Shown: in pieces, positions 15,935 to 26,596 of the stretch | Numbering within the stretch: position 1 is the first letter of the stretch | Layout: the number at the start of each line of letters is the position of its first letter | Source of the DNA: Variovorax sp. | GTDB lineage: Bacteria > Pseudomonadota > Gammaproteobacteria > Burkholderiales > Burkholderiaceae_C | Direction of reading: 5' to 3' | Assembly: GCA_025352265.1 (NCBI GenBank) | Contig: JANXTS010000007.1 | Location: forward strand, 1-35,273 | Length of the DNA: 35,273 nt | Notes under the pieces: generated by a model | Told to the model about the DNA's origin: nothing | The model's input: the letters and a program-made list of their open reading frames with translations, nothing else | Databases searched by the model: none | Made by a program: the position numbers and the translations under genes

Positions 15935-16687
15935 ATGCGCCTGCTCATCATCAACCCCAACATCTCCGACAGCGTGACCGCGCTGATCGAAGCCGAGGCC
16001 AAGCTCAGCGCATCGCCGGGCACAGAGATCACGATGCACACCGCGGCCTTCGGCGTCGCCTACATCGAGACGCGCTTCGAAGCCTTGATCGGCGCCTACG
16101 CCACCGCGCAACTCGCTGCCGAACATCACACCAGCCATGACGCGGTGATCGTCGCGGCCTTCGGCGACCCGGGCCTTGCGGGCCTGCGCGAAGTGCTGCC
16201 GGTACCGGTGTTGGGCATGACCGAATCGGCGCTCGCCACCGCCTGCCTGCTCGGCCATCGCTTCTCGATCATCGCGATCTCGCAGCGCATTCAGGCCTGG
16301 TACCGGGAGGTAGTGGAGGCCAACGGATTGATCGGTCGGCTCGCCAGCATTCGCGCGCTCGATCGTCCGCTGGCCGGCATCGGCAGCGTGCAGACCGACC
16401 ATGCCGAAGCATTGCGCACACTGTGCGAACGCGCCGTGCAAGAAGACGGCGCCGAAGTGATCGTGCTAGCCGGCGCACCGCTGGCGGGGCTGGCGCGCGC
16501 GATGCGGGGCACCTTGCCTGTGCCGGTGGTCGATGGCGTGTCGAGCGCGGTACGGCACGCCGAAAGCCTCGTCGCGCTGCAGCCCGGCAAGGCCATCGCC
16601 GGCAGCTTCGCGCCGCCACCGCAGAAGCCGAACCGCGGCCTGCCCGACGCCCTCGCCGCCTTGCTCGGCCCGCGGACCTCGGGTTGA
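15935..16687 (+). CDS. Hydantoin racemase (Asp/Glu racemase superfamily) homologue without catalytic Cys
   Basis: A 250-residue protein whose opening MRLLIINPNISDSVTALI and VIVAAFGDPGL, VIVLAGAPLAGL and VPVVDGVSSAVRHAESL blocks place it in the hydantoin racemase family. That family racemises 5-substituted hydantoins with two cysteines about 105 residues apart, in ACFGDPG and LGCAGM contexts. Here both are replaced: Ala75 in VAAFGDPG and Gly180 in VLAGAPLAG. The remaining cysteines (about 104 and 164) are outside these motifs. The fold call is firm, but classical two-Cys racemisation is not expected; another isomerase or lyase reaction, or a binding role, is possible. ATG 15935 matches family N-termini; an earlier in-frame start at 15899 adds residues from the repeat. 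The next gene overlaps it by its TTGA junction. Confidence 0.85.
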   Translation: MRLLIINPNISDSVTALIEAEAKLSASPGTEITMHTAAFGVAYIETRFEALIGAYATAQLAAEHHTSHDAVIVAAFGDPGLAGLREVLPVPVLGMTESALATACLLGHRFSIIAISQRIQAWYREVVEANGLIGRLASIRALDRPLAGIGSVQTDHAEALRTLCERAVQEDGAEVIVLAGAPLAGLARAMRGTLPVPVVDGVSSAVRHAESLVALQPGKAIAGSFAPPPQKPNRGLPDALAALLGPRTSG

Positions 16688-17943
16688 ACGGCGCACTCGC
16701 CCGCACCTTGCCGGCGATGACCGCAGTGCAGGCGATGGTGGCGATGGGCACCTTCGCGCTGTCGGTGCTGGCGCCGCAACTCGGCGTCGAGGTACAGGCG
16801 CTGGGCTGGCTGGGGAGCGTGTTGTTCGGCGTCGGTGCGCTGTCGTCGTTAGCGGCCGGCTGGTCGATCCGCCGCTTCGGCGATCTGCAATTGGCGGGCC
16901 TGTGCATGCTGGCCGTGTTGCTCGCGATGCTGTGCCTCGCGGTCGACGCGATGGGGCTCACGAGACTGATCGGACTGAACGTGACTGGCTGGTCCTTGTG
17001 GCCAGCGGTCGTGCTGCTCGGGCTGGCATTCGGGCCTGAGACGCCTGCCAGTGTCTCGGCATTGGCGCGTGTCACGCCGTTGGCCCAAAGGCCATGGGTG
17101 TTCTCGATGCGGCAGACCGGCAACCAGATCGGCGCGGTGATCGGCTCGATCAGTTTGCCGCTGCTCTTCTTGCACGATGCTGCCGCGCCGTTCTGGCTCG
17201 TCGCGGCGCTGTCGTCTTGCGTGGGCCTGTGGTGCGTGCGGCTGGCGGCCAAAACGCCGGCGCCAGCGATGGCGACGATGCCGCTGACGACAGCGACCGC
17301 CGTACCGACCGCATCCCTTCCGGCCAACGGCACCGCATCGCCACGTCATGGCGCCACTGGCCTGCGCGAGCTTGCCAACTCACGCCCGCTCCAGCGACTC
17401 ACCGTCGCCATCGTCGTCTTCATGGCCGCGCAGGTCTGCCTCAACTTCTTCGCCATGAGCCATGCGGTGCGCCACTGGCAACTGCCACCGACCACAGCGG
17501 CCGCATGGGTCGCGTGGATGCAGGGAGCAGGGTTGATCGGCCGGCTGCTTTGGGGTTACGTCGCGCAGCGCCCCGGCGTCGCGACGGGCCGCTTGCTCGG
17601 CGGACTCGGCTTGCTGATGGGCGCGGCCGGCTTGCCGTTGTTCCTGTGGCCCGGCACGCCGCCGACCGTCGTGCTCGCGTCGCTGCTCGGCGTGCTGGGC
17701 CTGAGCGCCAGCGGCTGGAACGGCGTGATGATGGCCGAGATCGCCCGCATCGCCGGGGCGGCACGGGCCGGCGCGGTAGCGGGCGCAGTGCTGATGTTCG
17801 GCTACTCGGGCCTGGCGCTGGCGCCGTTGTGCTTCGCGGCAATGGGCAGCGCTATAGGTACGAGCGCCACGTTCGTTGCGCTGACAGCGGCGGCCGGCGC
17901 GATGGGCCTGTACCTGCTGCTGTCGGTGCGGCGGGACCGATGA
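16684..17943 (+). CDS. Major facilitator superfamily transporter
   Basis: A protein of about 419 residues with 12 predicted membrane helices in two halves joined by a polar loop near 195-225, typical of MFS carriers. It contains the inter-helix glycine patterns (for example GALSSLAAGWSIRRFGD near TM2/3) and a second-half copy (AGLIGRLLWGYVAQRPG). The likely start is TTG 16684, overlapping the racemase stop as TTGA, which suggests translational coupling; ATG 16717 is the alternative. It could export a product, import a related substrate or take up a breakdown product of the hydantoinase pathway. Subfamily and substrate are not identifiable from sequence alone. Last structural gene of the operon. 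Confidence 0.85.
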   Translation: MNGALARTLPAMTAVQAMVAMGTFALSVLAPQLGVEVQALGWLGSVLFGVGALSSLAAGWSIRRFGDLQLAGLCMLAVLLAMLCLAVDAMGLTRLIGLNVTGWSLWPAVVLLGLAFGPETPASVSALARVTPLAQRPWVFSMRQTGNQIGAVIGSISLPLLFLHDAAAPFWLVAALSSCVGLWCVRLAAKTPAPAMATMPLTTATAVPTASLPANGTASPRHGATGLRELANSRPLQRLTVAIVVFMAAQVCLNFFAMSHAVRHWQLPPTTAAAWVAWMQGAGLIGRLLWGYVAQRPGVATGRLLGGLGLLMGAAGLPLFLWPGTPPTVVLASLLGVLGLSASGWNGVMMAEIARIAGAARAGAVAGAVLMFGYSGLALAPLCFAAMGSAIGTSATFVALTAAAGAMGLYLLLSVRRDR

Positions 17944-18024
17944 CGGTCTACTACTAAAGGCGTGCAAGTCGCAGAGTCAAGCACTGGTGGCACGCCAATC
18001 GCTAAGGGAGGTGATACGGCACCA

Positions 18025-19038
18025 ATGTTGTGCGTTCATTCCTCCATGTCACGACCCGACGATCCCTTCGATACCGCCCTCTTGCGCGTCTTCAGCATCC
18101 TGATGACGGAGCGCAGCATTTCGCGAACGGCCACGCGGCTCAATCAGCCGCAGCCGGCCGTCAACGCGGCGCTGAAGCGGCTGCGCGAGATCTTCGGCGA
18201 CCCGCTGCTCACGCGCGACCAGCAACTTCTGGTGCCTACCGAACGTGCACTGCAACTCGAGCCTTCGGTGCGATTGGTGCTGGGCGAACTCGATACGTTG
18301 CTGGCGCCCGGCGACGCGTTCGACCCGGCCACCACGCGGCAGACCTTCCGCATCGGCACGCCGGACTATCTGGCGCCGCCGCTGATGGCCGCGGTCGTCA
18401 ACTACCTGCGGACGACTGCCCCCGGCGCGCGGCTGATCCTGCAGCCGCTGGGCGCCGAATACGACTTCGACACCGCACTGGCCGAGGGCGAGCTCGACGT
18501 CGTCATCGGCAACTGGCCGCAGCCACCCGAGCATCTGCGCACCACCTTGTTGCTCGAGGACGAGATCGTCTGCCTCATCGACCGCGACCATCCGGCCGCC
18601 GGCAGCTTCGGGCTGACCGACTACCTGCAGGGCGCCCATGTGCTGCCGCTGCTCTACAGCACCACGCAACGCGGCGTGGTCGAGACGCACCTGGCTTTGC
18701 AAGGCATGACGCGCACGCCGACCGTGACCGTGCCCTACTTCGCGATGGCGCCGCACCTGCTGCCCGGCACCGATTTGATCTTCACGACCAGCCGCCACTT
18801 CGCGCAGCACTTCGCGGCCATCCTGCCGCTGGTGGTCGTGCCCTCGCCCATCGACTTTCCGCCGATGCGCTTCTATCAGCTGTGGCATGGGCGCACGCAG
18901 CACGCGCCGGGTCAGATCTGGTTCAGGTCGCTGTTGTCGGCGGTGGTGCGCACGGCCAGCGCGACCCGGCACTTGCGGACATCGCCGCAACCACCGCTGC
19001 CACCGTTGCCTGATGCGCAAGCTGCGGTTCGCGGCTGA
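18025..19038 (+). CDS. LysR-family transcriptional regulator
   Basis: A 337-residue LysR-type regulator. The DNA-binding helix-turn-helix lies at about 14-75 (LLRVFSILMTERSISRTATRLNQPQPAVNAALKRLREIFGDPLL), in the NodD/LeuO/PnbR-like style with the short FGDPLLTR wing. The effector domain follows from about 100. The C-terminal 30 residues are a Pro/Ala-rich tail without a domain. Start is uncertain between ATG 18025 (a strong GGAGG ends 13 bases upstream) and ATG 18046. It lies about 80 bases after the MFS gene on the same strand and may be a second regulator of the catabolic operon, activating in response to substrate while the GntR protein represses. That division of labour is inference. Confidence 0.9.
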   Translation: MLCVHSSMSRPDDPFDTALLRVFSILMTERSISRTATRLNQPQPAVNAALKRLREIFGDPLLTRDQQLLVPTERALQLEPSVRLVLGELDTLLAPGDAFDPATTRQTFRIGTPDYLAPPLMAAVVNYLRTTAPGARLILQPLGAEYDFDTALAEGELDVVIGNWPQPPEHLRTTLLLEDEIVCLIDRDHPAAGSFGLTDYLQGAHVLPLLYSTTQRGVVETHLALQGMTRTPTVTVPYFAMAPHLLPGTDLIFTTSRHFAQHFAAILPLVVVPSPIDFPPMRFYQLWHGRTQHAPGQIWFRSLLSAVVRTASATRHLRTSPQPPLPPLPDAQAAVRG

Positions 19039-19056
19039 GAGCGTCGGCACGATTCT

Positions 19057-20052
19057 TCAACGGTCCCCGGTGCCCTGTTGCCTGGATTTCGTCCGCTCCC
19101 GATCGTCGCGCTTGAGTGCGAGGTACGTCTCGATATCGACTTCGTGCAATTGAGGCGCGTAGCGCTCGGCTCCGTTAAACCAGTGGCGAAGACGCCGCTC
19201 GAACTGCTGGCCCGCCGGCGCTGACCGCTCGGCCAGATATGCATCGAGCGTCAGGAAGTAGCGCATGGCATTGCGCTCGACCAACCCGCGCGTACCGCGG
19301 ATGTACTCGGGCTCGCCGCCCGCGCCTTTGCCGACGACGGTGAAGCCGACCTTGTTGCTGCCGAAGGTTGCGAGGTAGGCCTGCGTCGCCAGGCGCGCCA
19401 TCATGTTGTGGTCGTAGCTGTAGCTGAAATGCACGAAGGTCTTGCGCTCGTCGATGGCGACGGCTTCGAGAGCGACGCGGTAGTTGCCGGTGCCCAGCGG
19501 GCCGCTCGGCGCCGACATGTCGACCTCCAGATGGTCCGGCTCCGAATGGGTGACGCGGTAGGCGAAAGGCAGCTCGAAAGCACTCTCGGGCGCCTGGTCG
19601 TAGCTGCGCACCACGCTGAGCGTGAGCGTCTCGGCGCCAGCGGTTTCACCAGTCGTCTTGCAGCGCCGGTTGTTGATGTGCAGCAGCAGCAGCTCACACC
19701 AATGCGACGCACTCTTGAGTGTGGTGCTCACATCGGCGATCGGGTGATCGACGACCGCGTAGACATCGCCTTTCAGGCCGTCGGCCGTCTCTGCCGAATC
19801 CAGTTGCATCGGACGACCGAAGGCGTTGTGCGCGAGCTTGTCGCTCATGCGCTGATAGGTCGCGAGCAAAGGTGCGGGATTGGCGGATGCAACTGTGGAG
19901 GGGACAGCGGCGGATGGGGCGGCAGCGGCAGGTGCGGCAGCCGCCGCTGCACCTTCACCAGGCGACGCAGCCAAACAGGCCGCTGCACCTACTGCAGCCG
20001 CCGCTGCGCAGACGGTAAACCAGACTCCGGACATGCGCATTGAGAGACTCAT
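19057..20052 (-). CDS. Secreted protein of unknown function
   Basis: A 331-residue protein with a signal-peptide-like N-terminus (MRMSGVWFTVCAAAAAVGAAACLAA), then an Ala/Pro-rich low-complexity linker at about 30-55 and a folded region from about 60. Segments such as DVYAVVDHPIADVSTTLKSASHWCELLLLHINNRRC and THSEPDHLEVDMSAPSGPLGTGNYRVALEAV look like a beta-rich lipid-binding (START-like) shape, but I do not recognise the family. Two cysteines bracket the LLLLHINNR segment and may form a disulphide. Start is uncertain: ATG 20052, a GTG at 20091 or downstream ATGs within the next 15 bases are possible. It is convergent with the LysR gene and not obviously in an operon; about 65 bases separate it from the YgiQ stop. 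Confidence 0.7.
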   Translation of the reverse strand: MSLSMRMSGVWFTVCAAAAAVGAAACLAASPGEGAAAAAAPAAAAPSAAVPSTVASANPAPLLATYQRMSDKLAHNAFGRPMQLDSAETADGLKGDVYAVVDHPIADVSTTLKSASHWCELLLLHINNRRCKTTGETAGAETLTLSVVRSYDQAPESAFELPFAYRVTHSEPDHLEVDMSAPSGPLGTGNYRVALEAVAIDERKTFVHFSYSYDHNMMARLATQAYLATFGSNKVGFTVVGKGAGGEPEYIRGTRGLVERNAMRYFLTLDAYLAERSAPAGQQFERRLRHWFNGAERYAPQLHEVDIETYLALKRDDRERTKSRQQGTGDR

Positions 20053-20118
20053 GTCCGCACAATACCGCGGCAGGGTCATCGGCGGGAACACCGCGGCGAA
20101 AGTTGGCGCCTCAGTGCC

Positions 20119-22482
<2,364 letters not shown>

Positions 22483-22709
22483 CGGGGGCAGAAAAAAGAA
22501 CTTGGGACTGGAAGCGGAAAATGGAATCCGCGGCGCGCGCGACGTGCACATGTGTGTGGTGCGCGCAAGACAGCACCTGATTGTAAGTCGGCACTCTCTT
22601 TTTGTCGCCCCGGCAGCCAATAGTCCCGGATGGCGTGGGCTGGGTCACCGAGCTCGATGGTGTTCAGGCAAAAGCTGAACGGGGAGGCCCGATGGAGCGA
22701 GCAACAAAA

Positions 22710-23492
22710 CTATTGCATGAACCAGCCATGGCTGACGACCAAAGACTGCCCGGTCAACGCATTCGTCTTGAAACCCGCGAACATCAATGCCACCTGCGCC
22801 ACGTCGTCAGTGGTGGTGAACTCACCATCGACGGTTTCTCTCAGCATTACGTTCTTGATGACTTCAGCCTCGGTAATGCCGAGCGTCTTGGCCTGCTCGG
22901 GAATCTGCTTTTCGACAAGAGGCGTGCGCACGAAGCCGGGGCAAATGACGTTGGCGCGCACGTTGTACTTGGCGCCTTCCTTTGCAACCGTCTTGCACAG
23001 GCCGATGAGACCGTGCTTGGCGGTCACGTACGGCGCCTTGAGCAGCGACGCTTCCTTCGAGTGCACCGATCCCATGTAGATCACGCTGCCGCCGCGGCCT
23101 TGGGCGTACATGTGCTTCAGGCACGCCTTGGTCGTCAAGAACGCGCCGTCGAGGTGAATCGCCAGCATCTTCTTCCAGTCAGCGAAGCTGAACTCTTCGA
23201 CCGGATGAACGATCTGGATACCGGCGTTGCTGATCAGAATGTCGATGCCGCCGAAGGCAACTGCGGCTTCTTCGACACCCGCGTTCACCTGTTCTTCGTT
23301 GGTGACGTCCATGCCGACGCCAATGGCCTCCGCGCCTGAAGCCTTCAGTTCGGCCGCGGTACTGTCCGCCGCTTCCTTGTTCAGATCGGCTATGACGATC
23401 TTGGCGCCTTCCTTTGCAAACAGGATGGCGATCTCCTTGCCGATGCCGCTGGCCGAGCCGGTGATGAAAGCGACTTTGTCTTTGAGTTGCAT
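22710..23492 (-). CDS. bdhA: D-3-hydroxybutyrate dehydrogenase
   Basis: A 260-residue short-chain dehydrogenase that closely resembles D-3-hydroxybutyrate dehydrogenases, interconverting 3-hydroxybutyrate and acetoacetate with NAD. The Rossmann motif TGSASGIGK is at 11-19, NAG at 89-91, and the catalytic residues Ser142, Tyr155 and Lys159 are in [23 protein letters not shown]. The segment [13 protein letters not shown] and the C-terminal [16 protein letters not shown] are characteristic of this enzyme. Length is exactly typical. It follows the patatin-like gene on the same strand after about 170 bases. The pair is a usual neighbourhood for polyhydroxybutyrate mobilisation in Burkholderiales. 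Confidence 0.93.
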   Translation of the reverse strand: MQLKDKVAFITGSASGIGKEIAILFAKEGAKIVIADLNKEAADSTAAELKASGAEAIGVGMDVTNEEQVNAGVEEAAVAFGGIDILISNAGIQIVHPVEEFSFADWKKMLAIHLDGAFLTTKACLKHMYAQGRGGSVIYMGSVHSKEASLLKAPYVTAKHGLIGLCKTVAKEGAKYNVRANVICPGFVRTPLVEKQIPEQAKTLGITEAEVIKNVMLRETVDGEFTTTDDVAQVALMFAGFKTNALTGQSLVVSHGWFMQ

Positions 23493-23659
23493 GAGGATTC
23501 CTTCAGAGGTTCAGTTGGGTGATTGAAAACAGAAGCAGGAGCAGAGGCAGAGGCCGAAAACGAAAGAAAAAAGATGAATAAGCAGATCAGGGCAGTGGTC
23601 GTGTTCGACCGTGCATCCCGGTACCTCGCATGCTGATGTCTTTGCCGTCCATGTCAGGT

Positions 23660-24940
23660 TCACGTCCTGCCGGAACGGGCGGTGCCCGCACGCGTGTCGA
23701 GATTGGGCTTGCGCACACGCAATGCGTCGGGCTCGGTCAGATCGTAGGTGGTTACGCCGTTCGCGCTTGTCGCCTGTAGCCAGTCCGGGTGCGCCAGCGT
23801 GTTGTTCATGTCGCGTGCGCCAGCTTCCCAATGCTCGTTGACCGTCGTGCGCGAAAACTCATAGTCTTTAAAGTCGAGTTCGTAGGGCCGGTTGCGGTAG
23901 ATCAAATGAACGATGTCGATCGGCTTGTGCGTCATTTGTGCGCTCAGCGCCTCCACGCTCTTGTCGTTGCGCAGTGCGGCAGGCAGCTTCTTGATGAGGT
24001 CGGCCAGCGCCTGTTGCAGGTTGACATTGGCCGACACCGCATCGGTGTTCATCCGCGTGCGGCTCGAGTAGATGATGTCTTTTTGCCGCTGCGCGACTTC
24101 GGCAAGCGTTTGCGGCATAACGCCCCGTGCGCTGAAGAGGTCGACCTGAAGCACCACCAACGGCTGCGTGCGCGGATGGACGTCGAGCACATATTGCAGC
24201 GGCGTGTTCGACACGATGCCGCCGTCCCAATAGTCTTCGCCATCAATGTGAACCGGCGGAAAGCCGGGCGGCAAGGCACCGCTCGCCATGATGTGTTCGG
24301 GAGTGATCTTCTGCGTGGTGTTGTCGAAATAGATCGAGTTGCCAGTGCGAACATTTACCGCGCCCACGCTGATGCGCATGGCGTCTTTTCCGTTGATGCG
24401 GTCGAAGTCGACGAAGCGTTCGAGCGTCGACTTGAGGTCGGTCGTGTCGCAGTAACTGAGTACCGGCGCGGCGCTGCCGAGCAGCATGGCGGGGCCGATG
24501 CGCGGCTTGAAGAAACCCGGAATACCGAAAAAGACCGCCGATGCTGCGCTCCACTGATTGAGCACCATGCGGTCGCCCAATGTTGCAGGCAGTCGTTGTC
24601 CGGGGCCAGACGACACCATATCCCAGAATCCCTTGAGCTTGCCGATGCGCTTAGCGGGTGGGTTGCCTGCAATGATCGATGCATTGATGGCACCGATGGA
24701 AACGCCGCCCACCCAATCAAGAGATTGATCGCGCTCGAACAAGGCTTCGTAGACGCCGCCCTGGTAGGCGCCGAGTGCGCCCCCACCCTGCAGCACGAGC
24801 GCCTTGGTGGCCTCGCTCATGTCGGATGCCGGTGCCGGCGCGGACCAAAGCCCCGAAAGCGCAACGCTGGAGGCGAGCGGCTTGCGGGGCTTTGATATCT
24901 TTCGAGGGGCGGGAACGGGCGAAGACTTGCTTGGGCTCAT
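23660..24940 (-). CDS. Patatin-like phospholipase with DUF3734-type C-terminus
   Basis: A 426-residue patatin-family serine hydrolase. The oxyanion loop LQGGGALGAYQGG, the nucleophile elbow GVSIGAINAS and the catalytic Asp in YWDGGIVSN make a complete Ser-Asp dyad. The C-terminal third (RPYELDFKDYEFSRTTVNEHWEAGARDMNNTLAHPDW) matches the DUF3734 extension seen in bacterial patatins encoded beside 3-hydroxybutyrate dehydrogenase. The first 45 residues are Pro/Ser/Lys-rich and disordered. ATG 24940 is used; a GTG at 24955 and a Met just before the catalytic domain (about residue 41) are alternatives. Substrate could be lipid or polyester; a role in polyhydroxybutyrate granules is suggested by the neighbour only. 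Confidence 0.9.
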   Translation of the reverse strand: MSPSKSSPVPAPRKISKPRKPLASSVALSGLWSAPAPASDMSEATKALVLQGGGALGAYQGGVYEALFERDQSLDWVGGVSIGAINASIIAGNPPAKRIGKLKGFWDMVSSGPGQRLPATLGDRMVLNQWSAASAVFFGIPGFFKPRIGPAMLLGSAAPVLSYCDTTDLKSTLERFVDFDRINGKDAMRISVGAVNVRTGNSIYFDNTTQKITPEHIMASGALPPGFPPVHIDGEDYWDGGIVSNTPLQYVLDVHPRTQPLVVLQVDLFSARGVMPQTLAEVAQRQKDIIYSSRTRMNTDAVSANVNLQQALADLIKKLPAALRNDKSVEALSAQMTHKPIDIVHLIYRNRPYELDFKDYEFSRTTVNEHWEAGARDMNNTLAHPDWLQATSANGVTTYDLTEPDALRVRKPNLDTRAGTARSGRT

Positions 24941-25007
24941 TCCGGCATTGGACACCGCGTTTCTGCCAGACGGCAGACCGACGCGAGTCTTTTTTAGCGT
25001 CGAGTTC

Positions 25008-25457
25008 TTACTTCGGCAGCATCTGCCCGCGGATCTCGCCGCCGGGGTTTGCCGCGGTATGTACGTTGGCGTACCACTTGCCAGCCATCAGGTCGGCAGC
25101 TTGCGCCGGAGTGAGCGTTGCCGTGCCTTCAACCGGGGTAGCGGAGCTGGTGAAAGGCACCACGACACCGCCGTTGGCGCCAGCAACCGCCGGGCCATGA
25201 AAGTGCGCCGCAGTGGCGGGGCCGCTTAGGCCCGCGTAGGTGACCTTGTACTTCAGCACATTAGTAGCCTTGTCCAGGGTGGCCTCAGCCGTGCCACTGC
25301 CCCGCGTCATATTCGGCGGCACTTCGCTGGATGCGTTCATGGCGCCACTGAAGCTGGCAGTGTTGGAGTTCATGCCCATCATTCCGCAGCCGGCGAGAGC
25401 CACGGTGGCGACGCCTGCGACGAGTGATGCGCGCAAAAAGGTGCCGTATCGGTTCAT
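25008..25457 (-). CDS. CHRD-domain lipoprotein
   Basis: A 149-residue envelope lipoprotein. The N-terminus has a basic start, a hydrophobic core and the lipobox ALAGC ending at about residue 24. The rest is one CHRD domain (named from chordin), a small beta-rich fold of unknown function, recognisable by FSGAMNASSEVPP, YKVTYAGLSGPATAAHFHGPA and the C-terminal WYANVHTAANPGGEIRGQM. The paired His residues in AHFHGP and NVHT are conserved in the family and could bind metal. It is a single gene, 50 bases downstream of nothing co-directional with it except the BrkB-like gene about 105 bases further upstream. Domain call strong, role unknown. Confidence 0.93.
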   Translation of the reverse strand: MNRYGTFLRASLVAGVATVALAGCGMMGMNSNTASFSGAMNASSEVPPNMTRGSGTAEATLDKATNVLKYKVTYAGLSGPATAAHFHGPAVAGANGGVVVPFTSSATPVEGTATLTPAQAADLMAGKWYANVHTAANPGGEIRGQMLPK

Positions 25458-25562
25458 TGGTTATCTCCTAAGGTAAGTCGAATTGACGCGCGAGCATAGG
25501 CAATTGCCGAGCCGCCGTCATGTCGGCAAAACGCGCGACTTGAATCAAGGGCTATCCCGCCA

Positions 25563-26507
25563 TCAACCGACTTTTGCTGAACCGAGCGCTTCCCCACGCG
25601 TTGGAGATGGGCGACCATCTAGCGGCCGCACCGCCGTATTTTTAAGCGAACCGAACGTGTGGGCATAAACCCAGGTGAACTCTGCCCCCAGCAAAAAGAT
25701 CTGTGCCGAGTAGTAGACCCACACCAACACCACGACCAGCGAGCCAGCCGCGCCGTAGCCCGACGCCACGCTGCTCTTGCCGATGTAGAGGCCGATCAAG
25801 TGCTTGCCAATGGTGAAAAGCAAGGCCGTCACTGCCGCTCCCACCCACACGTCGCGCCACTGGACCCGGACGCGCGGCATGACCTTATAGATCATCGCGA
25901 AAACGACAGTCACCATCACGAAGCTGAAGACGAAGTTGACCGTTTGCGCCAGCGTCTCCCAACCGCCAAACAAAGGGGACCACCACTTGCCCAGTGCCGC
26001 GAGTGCCGCGCTCGCGACGAGCGACACCATAAGCAAAAAACCGATGCCCATGATCATGCTGAACGACATCAGGCGCACCCGCAGCAGGTTGAAAAGGCCC
26101 GTGTCCTTCTCACGCGCTGGCGCCCGCCAAATGCGATCGAGAGCATCCTGCAATTCGCCGAACACCGTGGTCGCGCCGACTACCAGCAGCGCGATGCCGA
26201 TCGCCGTTGCAACGATGCCTTCGGTCGGCTTGTTGACAGCTTCCAGCAGGCCCTGCACCGCCATTGCACCTTGCGCACCCATGAGCCCCGACAGCTGCGC
26301 GAAGATCTCCCCGCGGGCTGCATCCCGACCGAAGACGAGCCCCGCCACCGAGATGACGATGAGCAGCAGCGGCGCGATCGAAAAAACAGTGTAGTAAGCC
26401 AGCGCGGCACCCATGCTCGGTGCGTAGTCGTTCGACCAGGATGCGAAGGCCCGCTTCGACAAATTGAAAAGATCGCGAAGTTTTTCCGGGAGTTTCGGCA
26501 GTTGCAT
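25563..26507 (-). CDS. YihY/BrkB family inner-membrane protein
   Basis: A 314-residue membrane protein with about six helices of the YihY/BrkB family (once wrongly annotated as ribonuclease BN). Family hallmarks are AALAYYTVFSIAPLLLIVISVAGLVFG near 35-60, GATTVFGELQDALDRIW near 110-130 and YGAAGSLVVVLVWVYYSAQIFLLGAEFTWVYA near 258-290. Function is unknown; proposals include transport or envelope roles. The C-terminal tail after TM6 is short and polar. Start ATG 26507 lies just upstream of a conventional cytoplasmic N-terminus. It is divergent from the chromate transporter gene pair with about 90 bases between starts. Confidence 0.92.
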   Translation of the reverse strand: MQLPKLPEKLRDLFNLSKRAFASWSNDYAPSMGAALAYYTVFSIAPLLLIVISVAGLVFGRDAARGEIFAQLSGLMGAQGAMAVQGLLEAVNKPTEGIVATAIGIALLVVGATTVFGELQDALDRIWRAPAREKDTGLFNLLRVRLMSFSMIMGIGFLLMVSLVASAALAALGKWWSPLFGGWETLAQTVNFVFSFVMVTVVFAMIYKVMPRVRVQWRDVWVGAAVTALLFTIGKHLIGLYIGKSSVASGYGAAGSLVVVLVWVYYSAQIFLLGAEFTWVYAHTFGSLKNTAVRPLDGRPSPTRGEALGSAKVG

Positions 26508-26596
26508 CTATCAAGTATTACCCCTGTGTGACGCAAAGCTGTCAGTCGTATGCGCGGCCTGCTGCCGGCCGTCTCGCCAACGATAATCTCGGACAA

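Noticed and set aside
17959..17996. GGCGTGC/GCACGCC inverted repeat before the LysR gene
   Set aside because: Only 7-bp arms with a 24-base loop; too weak to call an operator or terminator.
19920..20000. GC-rich Ala/Pro tract as a regulatory repeat
   Set aside because: It is the low-complexity linker of the secreted protein's coding sequence.
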